From NCBI RefSeq assembly GCF_910578695.1, contig NZ_CAJTQJ010000018.1, positions 1-40,813 of the forward strand: DNA of 40,813 nucleotides. The letters run 5' to 3'. This DNA comes from an uncultured Brachyspira sp. (GTDB taxonomy: Bacteria > Spirochaetota > Brachyspiria > Brachyspirales > Brachyspiraceae). Below, piece after piece: positions 34,295 to 40,813 of the stretch. Each line of letters begins with the position of its first letter. Position 1 is the first letter of the stretch. The notes beneath the pieces were generated by a model. That model did not search any database. It saw only the letters and a list, made by a program, of their open reading frames with translations, and had not been told where the DNA came from. The position numbers and the translations under genes were made by a program.

Positions 34295-35431
34295 ATGTCA
34301 TATTACTGCGAATGCGAACAATGCCGAAATCAAGAATTTAATCCTGAAGAATACATAATAAAAGAAAAAGATTTTAAAATACTTGATGAATATCGTCCTT
34401 TAGGTATATCAGGACATTTGAGAGTAAAAGACGAAGCTATGAGTGTAGCTGAATGTATAGATTCCTGTATTGATGCTTTAGATGAGCTTATTATAACATA
34501 CAATAAATCATCAGACTCTACAGAAGATATATTGAAAGAGTATGCTGCAAAGTATCCTGATAAAATAAGACTTTATTACTATAGACCTAACATTATTAAA
34601 TATCATAAAAATGAATATATTACTAAATATTCATTAATTCATTATTTGCCTAATTATTATAATTTTGGATATTTAAAAATAAAATATAAATACTATATGA
34701 AGATAGATGCTGATCAAATTTATTTTAAAGATAAGCTTCTTGAAATTAGAGAGGCTATACTGTCAGATATTAATTGTTCAGAAACTATTAATAAATTATT
34801 AAAAATAGATAAAATTTCTTGGTATATACCAATTAAAAAATTAAGAAATAATTTCAGAACATATTACATAAAAAAATTATTTAATATAAAAAATAAAGAT
34901 TATAAATTTAACGGAGTAGAAGAGCTTTTAAATTTAAAAGATTTTATTATATATTCAAAAATAAAAAATGAATATAATTATTGTTTATTGTTGGGAGGAT
35001 TTAATTTAGTATTAAATAATAACAGTTTTTATTTAAACACATTAAATGTATATAATGGATGTGTAGGAGATCATTTTATTTTTTTGCCTTCAAAAATATA
35101 TAAATATAAGATATATGAAGATTTAGGAGTGGAGATTATAAATATACCGCCTAGTAATTATATATCCGGATTTGTTTGGGTGCACTTAGGTTCTGTAAAA
35201 AGAAAGCATAATGTAAATAGTGAAATCGAATTTAGTACAATAGTTAAAATTACAAGCGAAGATATATTGAAATATATAGATGAAAAAGATTATATAAAAA
35301 AGGATTTTACAATAAAATATTTTGATAATGATAAAAAATATTTAACGCAAGAGTTTTATGATAAATTTTTAAAAAAACCTCTTAAATATTCTATGGAGCA
35401 TTATAATGATAATATAAAAAGGCTTTTGTAA
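34295..35431 (+). CDS. Glycosyltransferase, GT-A type (family 2-like)
   Basis: 378 residues from the ATG at 34295, preceded by GGAG at six bases. A Cys-rich start (YCECEQC) precedes a GT-A fold: LGISGHLRVKDEAMSVAECI for the nucleotide-binding strand, LIITYNKSSDST, and the metal-binding DxD in MKIDADQIY near residue 140. Such enzymes in Brachyspira would be expected to build lipooligosaccharide or other surface glycans; the sugar is unknown. The upstream (AAGC)6 leader ORF ends one base before this gene and suggests phase-variable expression. Confidence 0.75.
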   Translation: MSYYCECEQCRNQEFNPEEYIIKEKDFKILDEYRPLGISGHLRVKDEAMSVAECIDSCIDALDELIITYNKSSDSTEDILKEYAAKYPDKIRLYYYRPNIIKYHKNEYITKYSLIHYLPNYYNFGYLKIKYKYYMKIDADQIYFKDKLLEIREAILSDINCSETINKLLKIDKISWYIPIKKLRNNFRTYYIKKLFNIKNKDYKFNGVEELLNLKDFIIYSKIKNEYNYCLLLGGFNLVLNNNSFYLNTLNVYNGCVGDHFIFLPSKIYKYKIYEDLGVEIINIPPSNYISGFVWVHLGSVKRKHNVNSEIEFSTIVKITSEDILKYIDEKDYIKKDFTIKYFDNDKKYLTQEFYDKFLKKPLKYSMEHYNDNIKRLL

Positions 35432-35793
35432 TATATATTATGATATTTAAATTATATATAATGCTGAATAGATATATAAAGACATCAAATAAAGTTCGGC
35501 TATGCAATTTATGTATATGGCTGAATATATAGTAAGTATAATCAAATAACATACACATCCATTTATATTTTATAGTTTTATTTAGATAATAAAATTTTAA
35601 TTATTTTTAAAACTTAATTAGGAATTTTAATCCCGCTCAAGTTTTTATTAAGTAAAAAAACTATACACCGTTTATTTTTCTTGATTTATATACTAGATAA
35701 TGAAAATAATACATTTATATTTTTTCGTATATTTACCTTTATTTCTTTTGTTTAATTTTATTTACCTTGAGAACTTTTATTAACATAATATAG
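35432..35793. other. Intergenic region without recognised gene
   Basis: About 360 AT-rich bases between the glycosyltransferase and the oppA promoter. Only short frames are present, none with a convincing ribosome site. No RNA motif or clear terminator was found. Confidence 0.5.
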
Positions 35794-35821
35794 TTGACAT
35801 AATTATATATTTGTTTATTAT
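35794..35821 (+). promoter_or_regulatory. Promoter of the oligopeptide-binding lipoprotein gene
   Basis: TTGACA (35794-35799), 16-base spacer, TATTAT (35816-35821). It gives a leader of about 125 bases containing a tandem repeat. Confidence 0.55.
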
Positions 35822-35895
35822 ATTTATTAAATTAATTTATTTTTTGTTTAAAAAATAAAAAATATAATAATAATAAAAAAACAATATAAAAAAAA

Positions 35896-35952
35896 TAAAT
35901 ATTAAAGAGAATAAATATTAAATAGAGTAAATATTAAAGAGAGTAAATATTT
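35896..35952 (+). repeat. 16-base tandem repeat in the ribosome-binding region
   Basis: Units TAAATATTAAAGAGAA, TAAATATTAAATAGAG and TAAATATTAAAGAGAG (35896-35911, 35912-35927, 35928-35943), then a partial fourth, TAAATATT, running into the ATG at 35953. The GAGAG just before the last unit is the ribosome site. Confidence 0.85.
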
Positions 35953-37557
35953 ATGAAGAAAAATATTTTTATAATAATTTTACTTACAAATATATTTTTA
36001 TTATCCTGTTCTAATAATAAATCATATAATGATGACATAGTTGTATCAGTCGGCGGAATGCCGAGCAGTTTAGACCCTGCATTTGCAAAAGGTATTAATA
36101 CAGCAGTTTATATAACTCATACTTTTGAAACACTTACTCAAAGAGATGAAAAAGGAACTATAATACCTGCACTTGCTGAAAGCTGGGAGTCTATGAGTAA
36201 TAACACAGTTTATATATTTCATTTAAGAAAAAATGCAAAATGGTCAGACGGAAAAGATTTAACAGCTAATGATTTTGTATATACTTTAAGAAGACTAATA
36301 GACCCTAAAACAGCTTCTCCTTTTTCTTTGGGTTTTGATATAATAAAAAATGCTCATAGTATTATGAAAGGCGAAAAGAATTTAGAAGAACTTGGAGTTT
36401 ATGCTTTAGATGATTATACATTAAAAATTGAGCTTGATATACCGCTTCCTTATTTTGAAGAGGCTATGGCCAGCGATATCGCTTCTCCTGTGAGAGAGGA
36501 TATTATAAATACTTATGGCGGGAATTGGGCATTGAGTAAAGAGCATTATATAGGAAACGGACCTTATATAATTACAGAATATGATGAGGCTGTAAAAATA
36601 GTGATGGAGAAAAATCCTTATTATTGGGATAAAGACAATGTAAAAGCAAAAAAAATAACTTTCGAGTTTTTAGAAGATGTTAATACTGCAGTTGCTGCTA
36701 TTTATGCAGACAGCATACTATTTTATCCTGAAGCACCTGAAAATGAAAGGGCTTCTTTGATAGAGCAGGGTATAGGAAGAGAAGCTGATATAACATCTAT
36801 TGCATACTATATGGTTAACTTAAAAATAAAGCCTTTTAATAATCCTTTAGTAAGAAAGGCATTAGCATTAGGCATAGACAGAAACTATATAGTAAATAAT
36901 GTTTTAGGAGGAGGAAGAGCTGCTGCTGACGGATTTGTGCCTATTAATGTAAAAATAGGAACTAATAATTTCAGGGATAATGCCCCTGAATATTTTTCAT
37001 TAAAAGAAAGCGATTATCAAAAAAATATTGAAGAGGCTAAAAAACTTCTTGCAGAGGCTGGATATTCTGATATAAAAAAATTTCCTATAATAGAATTAAT
37101 TACAACTACTAATCCTTCATCTCTTTTTACAGCCGAAGCTATTCAAAATATGTATAAAAATAATTTGGGTATAGATTTAAAACTAAGGTATGAAGAGCCT
37201 GCAACATATTTGCAGTCAATAAAAGACGGAAGTTTTCAGATGATTAAGGCGGGTACAAGTGTTGCTTATAATCAGGCATCTGGTTATTTAAGGCTTTTTC
37301 AGCTTGAAGGATTAGGAAATGACGGCGGATACACAAATCAAGTTTATGATTATTTAGTTGATATTGCTATGACTAATGCAAATGAAGATATAAGAATAAA
37401 AGCAGCTTATGATGCAGAACGCATACTTATACAAGAAGATATGGCTATTATACCTATATATTATGATAAGGCTACTGTTATGCAGAGTAAAAAACTTTAT
37501 GGTGTAAAATATGATATTTTTTCTATATATGATTTTAGAAATGCTTATATAGAGTAA
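35953..37557 (+). CDS. oppA: Oligopeptide ABC transporter substrate-binding lipoprotein (OppA-type)
   Basis: 534 residues. A lipoprotein signal ends at LLSCSNNK (lipobox Cys19). The mature protein is a family 5 solute-binding protein, with GGMPSSLDPAFAKG near the start, LAESWESMSNNTVYIFHLRKNAKWSDGKDLTANDF split around residues 75-105, and VRKALALGIDR near 300. It would deliver peptides to an Opp/Dpp permease. No permease or ATPase gene follows, so it is an orphan binding protein. The peptide class cannot be told from the sequence. Confidence 0.9.
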   Translation: MKKNIFIIILLTNIFLLSCSNNKSYNDDIVVSVGGMPSSLDPAFAKGINTAVYITHTFETLTQRDEKGTIIPALAESWESMSNNTVYIFHLRKNAKWSDGKDLTANDFVYTLRRLIDPKTASPFSLGFDIIKNAHSIMKGEKNLEELGVYALDDYTLKIELDIPLPYFEEAMASDIASPVREDIINTYGGNWALSKEHYIGNGPYIITEYDEAVKIVMEKNPYYWDKDNVKAKKITFEFLEDVNTAVAAIYADSILFYPEAPENERASLIEQGIGREADITSIAYYMVNLKIKPFNNPLVRKALALGIDRNYIVNNVLGGGRAAADGFVPINVKIGTNNFRDNAPEYFSLKESDYQKNIEEAKKLLAEAGYSDIKKFPIIELITTTNPSSLFTAEAIQNMYKNNLGIDLKLRYEEPATYLQSIKDGSFQMIKAGTSVAYNQASGYLRLFQLEGLGNDGGYTNQVYDYLVDIAMTNANEDIRIKAAYDAERILIQEDMAIIPIYYDKATVMQSKKLYGVKYDIFSIYDFRNAYIE

Positions 37558-37568
37558 TAAAAATTAAA

Positions 37569-37621
37569 TTTGAGAATAGTATTTATTAAATTAGAAAATA
37601 CTAATAAATATAAGTCTCAAA
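37569..37621. terminator. Long two-part hairpin after oppA
   Basis: Outer arms TTTGAGA (37569-37575) and TCTCAAA (37615-37621) and inner arms TATTTATTA and TAATAAATA are all perfect, separated by a small internal loop. It begins 12 bases after the stop codon. Probably an attenuator or 3'-end structure; a U-tract is only loosely present. Confidence 0.45.
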
Positions 37622-37718
37622 CTAAAGTTTAATATTTTTATTTTTTAATATAAATTTATATATTTAATTTGCTATAAAGACTGTGTATTAATAAATTTAT
37701 TGATGTTTATTATTTTTA

Positions 37719-38237
37719 TTATTCTTCTAAAAAAATATTATTTTTATCTATATCTCTTAATCTTATCTGCATAGTTTCTTTTGATACTTCAAATATATTA
37801 GATAATGTTTTAATATCTGTTATTCTTTTTTCGTAAAAATAGTTTCTTAATTCTTTTATAGGTAATAATATTTCTGCTGCTAATGTATTTGCTTGTCTTT
37901 CTAAAACATTGGATAGTTTGCTTCTATACATAGCACTATCTGTTAAATTATCTCCTATTTTATCTTTATGCAATAAAAAGTGTGCTATTTCATGTGCTAT
38001 TGTAAATCTTTGTCTATTAATATGGTGTGAGCCATTAACATATATTAAGTATTTTTCATTATCATAGCCAATATTTTTGCCAAATATAGCACCAGAAATA
38101 TTTTTTGACATATCAGCACGATAAATAGTTATTCCTAGTTCTGAAGCTATTTTAGTAATTTTTACAGGAATAGTTTCTTGATTTTTTTTTATTATATTCA
38201 AATAATTTTGATTATACATATTTTCATTAAAAAACAT
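37719..38237 (-). CDS. ImmA/IrrE-family metallopeptidase
   Basis: 172 residues of the M78 family. The zinc motif is HEIAH at 82-86 in RFTIAHEIAHFLLH. It is followed by LERQANTLAAEILLP with the third metal ligand, and a C-terminal LSNIFEVSKETMQIRLRDI helix pair typical of the family. Relatives cleave partner repressors to switch on mobile-element or stress genes. Here the partner is not a DNA-binding repressor. The gene overlaps the end of a membrane-protein gene by 11 bases, so the two are co-translated. Confidence 0.85.
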   Translation of the reverse strand: MFFNENMYNQNYLNIIKKNQETIPVKITKIASELGITIYRADMSKNISGAIFGKNIGYDNEKYLIYVNGSHHINRQRFTIAHEIAHFLLHKDKIGDNLTDSAMYRSKLSNVLERQANTLAAEILLPIKELRNYFYEKRITDIKTLSNIFEVSKETMQIRLRDIDKNNIFLEE

Positions 38238-38637
38238 CTTTTACTTCTTCCCCCTTTTGGTTTTCTTCTAATTTATCTGTTTCTTTTGTAATTTTTTCTA
38301 GTTCTTTATTAGAAGTTTCTTTTGCATCACCATTATTTCTAATATTTTTAACCTGCTTTTTAATACTTTTTTTAAATCTTTTAAACTCTTTTTTCATACT
38401 CAAAAAATTAAAAAAAGCCACAGAACCAATACCTAAAGTTATTATAGCAAGTAATGTTTGTAATATTCCGACATTTATTGATAGAAGAGCTATAGGGTCA
38501 TAATTCCATTTATCCCCATTATTTTTAAAACCTATAAATTCTAATATAGGTGATAATGAAAATAATACTATAAATGAAGTTAATATGCCTGTTATTAAAG
38601 AAATAAATCCTATTACTATGTATCTTACTATATTCAT
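38227..38637 (-). CDS. Hypothetical membrane protein paired with the IrrE-type protease
   Basis: 136 residues from the ATG at 38637, preceded by CCGGAAA; a longer frame from 38676 adds 13 residues. Two membrane segments (about 5-28 and 55-78) precede a basic, then acidic, cytoplasmic coiled tail (FKRFKKSIKKQVKNI followed by a Glu/Lys-rich stretch). No family is recognised. Overlap with the protease gene suggests a functional pair, for example a membrane sensor or a protease substrate. Confidence 0.55.
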   Translation of the reverse strand: MNIVRYIVIGFISLITGILTSFIVLFSLSPILEFIGFKNNGDKWNYDPIALLSINVGILQTLLAIITLGIGSVAFFNFLSMKKEFKRFKKSIKKQVKNIRNNGDAKETSNKELEKITKETDKLEENQKGEEVKDVF

Positions 38638-38690
38638 AAAAAAATTTCCGGCTTGCTGTATTATAAATCTTAACAAACATCTATTGTATT

Positions 38691-38718
38691 ATTATATAGT
38701 ATTTTATCATAAAGTCAA
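38691..38718 (-). promoter_or_regulatory. Promoter of the membrane protein/IrrE protease pair
   Basis: Reverse-strand TTGACT (38718-38713), 16-base spacer, TATAAT (38696-38691), about 50 bases before the start codon. Confidence 0.6.
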
Positions 38719-38890
38719 TATAAAAATATACAATAATTTGACAATGTTTGAAAAATATATTGTGTTTACATTTAAATAAGCAGTTAATAAAAAACTAACA
38801 TAATCTATAATATAAATATATACTGTGTTTTAATATAGTTTTTAATTTGCATAAAATATATTATTATCTTTATAAGAGAAGGATTTATAT

Positions 38891-39424
38891 ATGAGAAAAT
38901 TATTAACTTATATAACTATTTTATTATCTGTATCATCTATAGCTTTTGCTAAAATAGATATTATAAAAGATGATTTTAATGGTACAGAATACTATCAGAC
39001 AAAAGAAATTACTTTGAGTATGTCTAAAGCTGGTTTTAGTACTTGGGGACAAATTAGGTTTAGAACTGCTAATGGTAATAAAAATATAATCATTATGGAT
39101 GTTGCTGTTAGTTATACGCCTAATACTGTATTTTTTTTAGATAGATTATATATTAAATATTCTAATGATTATATAATGCAGGCTGAACCGAAAAATAGAA
39201 TATCTGATTCAGGAATTAATTTTACTTATTATGGCAGTGCTAATGAATTTATATTATTTCAATTTATTTTAAATGATAAAAGTATAGAAGCTATTAAAAG
39301 TAAAGCAACTATATTAAGAATGGAGAAAAATAATTCATATCATAATCTTAATGTTACTAAAAAAGAGGCTGAAAAAATGATACGTGCATTAGATGAATTA
39401 TTAAAATTTATAGATAAAAAGTAA
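38891..39424 (+). CDS. Hypothetical exported protein
   Basis: 177 residues with a clean signal peptide (MRKLLTYITILLSVSSIAFA). The mature part has beta-strand patterns in the middle (IIIMDVAVSYTPNTVFFLD) and a helical C-terminus. No family is recognised. The ribosome site GAAGGA stands before the ATG. It is transcribed alone, divergent from the protease pair. Confidence 0.65.
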   Translation: MRKLLTYITILLSVSSIAFAKIDIIKDDFNGTEYYQTKEITLSMSKAGFSTWGQIRFRTANGNKNIIIMDVAVSYTPNTVFFLDRLYIKYSNDYIMQAEPKNRISDSGINFTYYGSANEFILFQFILNDKSIEAIKSKATILRMEKNNSYHNLNVTKKEAEKMIRALDELLKFIDKK

Positions 39425-39492
39425 TAAAAAAAAGTTATAAAAAGATTTAATGATGCTTTATAAAAAATTATAATTTTAGTTTTTATATTCTC

Positions 39493-39511
39493 TTACTTAC
39501 TTACTTACTTT
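39493..39511. repeat. Tetranucleotide repeat (CTTA)4 plus partial unit
   Basis: Four CTTA units and a trailing CTT, between the exported protein and a decayed reading frame. Confidence 0.85.
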
Positions 39512-39589
39512 AAGCTAAAAAACATAAATGGTGATATTATGCCAAAAAAATTACTATTATATTTATTATGTTATGCCTGAAAATGATGA

Positions 39590-39985
39590 TTGCTTAATAA
39601 TAGTATAGATTTAATATTTAATAATAAAGTCATATCCAAAGTAAAAGAATTAATTAAACAAAATAATCTAAAATTCGGAGAAATTAAACCTAGATACAGC
39701 AAAACAAGAGAAGAAGAATATATGTTTTTTGGCTGCCCCAAATAAGGTGATTGGTTTTTATATTTGATACAGTATATGAAAAACAAGGCGATATAAATGA
39801 TATAGAAATCGAAATAAATATATAGAGTTATTAGGTATTTTTTTATTAAGGCAGTATATTCAAGCCGCATGAAGATGAGGGAGAATATAAAATTGACTTT
39901 GTCCGCCTTTGGAGGAGTACAAAATTGCAGAGGCAAAAAAAGAGAGGGAGCAGAACGCACTTTTAGAAATAAAGAAAAAGGTAAA
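39590..39985 (+). pseudogene. Decayed reading frames, unknown origin
   Basis: Coding-like stretches appear in successive frames and are each cut off. First KVKELIKQNNLKFGEIKPRY and SKTREEEYMFFGCPK (39596-39745), then FIFDTVYEKQGDINDIEIEI (about 39758-39825), then KPHEDEGEYKIDFV (about 39860-39905). Last is a coiled-coil-like LEEYKIAEAKKEREQNALL ending KKKVK (about 39910-39988). The order and composition suggest one or two genes broken by several indels. I do not recognise the family. Confidence 0.5.
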
Positions 39986-40099
39986 ATGAATAGTCATAAT
40001 ACAACTATGCATGATGAGTATTGGGATAGTATAACAAATAAAGCGGCTGAGTTAAACCTTTCAGCAAGTCAATATATTGTTATGATACATAATGAATAA
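39986..40099 (+). pseudogene. Remnant of a possible ribbon-helix-helix protein
   Basis: 37 codons (from MNSHNTTMHDEYWDSI to IVMIHNE). The pattern of a short strand, then DEYWDSITNKAAEL, then NLSASQYIVMI resembles the ribbon-helix-helix fold of plasmid and phage regulators. It probably was the C-terminal part of the decayed gene just upstream, which ends three bases later in another frame. The assignment is tentative. Confidence 0.35.
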
Positions 40100-40154
40100 T
40101 ATATAAAAAACAAGTAGATTGACTATTGCGGTGAATTTTCATTATTTATATTAA

Positions 40155-40325
40155 TTATTTTCTTTCTGTTGTCATAGATGCACTTTCGTGATTAAAATAT
40201 GGGCGAATTTTTTCTTGCCATTTATGATATGAGTAATATTCTTTATCATCTTCATAATAAATATAAAACTCATTATTATTAATATTATGTAATTTTTGCT
40301 AATATCGTGTCTGGTTAATCCTCTT
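40155..40325 (-). pseudogene. Frameshifted 3' remnant following the GIY-YIG-like gene
   Basis: Reverse-strand reading continues after the GIY-YIG frame in other frames: IPTLLKRGLTRHDIS (from about 40340), then after another shift NNNEFYIYYEDDKEYYSYHK and WQEKIRPYFNHES ending in ERK and a stop at 40155. The breaks fall at A-runs (near 40349 and 40305). This looks like the original C-terminus of the upstream gene, or a second small gene now broken. Confidence 0.45.
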
Positions 40326-40813
40326 TTAAGAAGTGTAGGAATAGTTTTTTATAATTTTAATTACAGTCTTTTTTTCTTTCGGCTTTATAAATATTTCTTT
40401 TATAAATAAAGGATGCGACTTAATGAAGTCTACATACATATCAAATAGAATAGTATTATAAAAATAAATCTCATTTCTTGACAGCTCTCTTAAACAAGAA
40501 AATTGATTTTTTATATCAGCTTCTATTTTACGCATATTTTTTACTTCGCATATGAAAAGAAAGCTGTAAATATTATCTTCGGATTTTCCTGTTATTGAAT
40601 TGTATTCTTTTAATTTTCTTTCAAGGTTATCAGTTATTCCGATTCTACATTTGTCAGGCTCTAAAGAGGATTGTACTATATACATATATTCTTTTTTATT
40701 CGCTAAGGCAACATAACTCTGATTTTTATTTAAAAGAGTGTTGTGTTGTGTTGTGTTGTGTTGTGTTGTGTTGTGTTGTGTTGTGTTGTGTTGTGTTGTG
40801 TTGTGTTGTGTTG
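40326..40813 (-). CDS. GIY-YIG/T5orf172-like protein, 5' end beyond the window, reading through a pentanucleotide repeat
   Basis: The conserved part (about 120 residues, from about 40690 downward) begins YMYIVQSS and continues CRIGITDNLERKLKEYN, with acidic residues near KNMRKIEADIKNQF. This matches the small GIY-YIG-like domain of T5orf172/MUG113 proteins. An ATG lies at 40685, but the frame remains open upstream (reading TLLNKNQSYVALANKKEY) and through the whole repeat to the window end. The true start is therefore probably outside. The repeat would encode Gln-His-Asn-Thr-Thr. The 3' end also seems frameshifted. It could be a contingency gene or a pseudogene. Confidence 0.55.
   Translation of the reverse strand, partial: TQHNTTQHNTTQHNTTQHNTTQHNTLLNKNQSYVALANKKEYMYIVQSSLEPDKCRIGITDNLERKLKEYNSITGKSEDNIYSFLFICEVKNMRKIEADIKNQFSCLRELSRNEIYFYNTILFDMYVDFIKSHPLFIKEIFIKPKEKKTVIKIIKNYSYTS
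40738..40813. repeat. Pentanucleotide repeat, 15 or more units of TTGTG
   Basis: At least 14 complete TTGTG units plus partial units at each end. The array continues past the window edge. On the coding strand it is (CAACA)n. Confidence 0.97.

Noticed and set aside
35896..35952. Possible CRISPR-like repeat array
   Set aside because: Units are 16 bases and directly adjacent, with no spacers.
38585..38779. 64-codon forward ORF over the membrane-protein start
   Set aside because: Antisense to the start and promoter of the coupled gene pair; no ribosome site.
39571..39960. 129-codon reverse-strand ORF rich in Ile, Leu and Tyr
   Set aside because: It mirrors the broken forward frames, has no ribosome site, and its composition is that of a shadow frame.

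Overview
The window is a very AT-rich bacterial chromosome segment. It reads as a spirochaete, most likely Brachyspira (inference). The support is the overall base composition, a lone flgG among housekeeping genes, several small outer-membrane barrel proteins, lipoprotein-anchored methionine sulfoxide reductases, and a phosphonate operon of the kind known from Treponema. Most genes are ordinary chromosomal genes. Accessory genes and decayed DNA sit between them and become dense near the right end.

Region 50-6206 is a five-gene operon that makes and activates 2-aminoethylphosphonate (AEP). It encodes PEP mutase (with extra nucleotidyltransferase-type domains), phosphonopyruvate decarboxylase, AEP transaminase and a cytidylyltransferase that probably makes CMP-AEP. 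The first gene is a membrane-associated CDP-glycerol-transferase-like protein that could place the group on a surface polymer. A 429-bp internally deleted IS1595/IS1016-type relic follows. From 6.8 to 9.2 kb are dapF, a lytic transglycosylase and flgG. From 9.4 to 11.4 kb a two-gene cassette pairs an SMC/ABC-like ATPase with a small PD-(D/E)XK-like protein; it is a candidate defence system. Then come a BatD-like/MoxR pair, an outer-membrane protein, lysS, a lipoprotein, and metE. metE lies behind a reverse-strand cobalamin riboswitch with a visible terminator and a 28-codon small ORF.

From 19 to 28.8 kb are an FtsX-type permease, a metallophosphoesterase, a frameshifted lipoprotein/barrel gene, msrA, msrB, a beta-propeller-like protein, a FlgT/CsgG-like protein with a 39-codon membrane peptide upstream, an LCP/LytR_C protein, rsfS and a barrel protein. 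From 29.0 to 32.2 kb lie tRNA-Arg(GCG), tRNA-Ser(GGA), SRP RNA, a lone PD-(D/E)XK nuclease-family gene and recA; the last two have near-duplicate promoters.

From 32.2 kb to the end are a barrel protein, a class I glutamine-amidotransferase-like hydrolase, a glycosyltransferase behind an (AAGC)6 leader ORF, an OppA-type lipoprotein, an IrrE-type metalloprotease paired with a membrane protein, a small exported protein, and a decayed zone. The window ends inside a pentanucleotide repeat of at least 15 units. That repeat lies within the open frame of a GIY-YIG/T5orf172-like gene. The right-hand 7 kb thus holds three simple-sequence repeats, at least two of them placed so that a change in copy number would switch expression.
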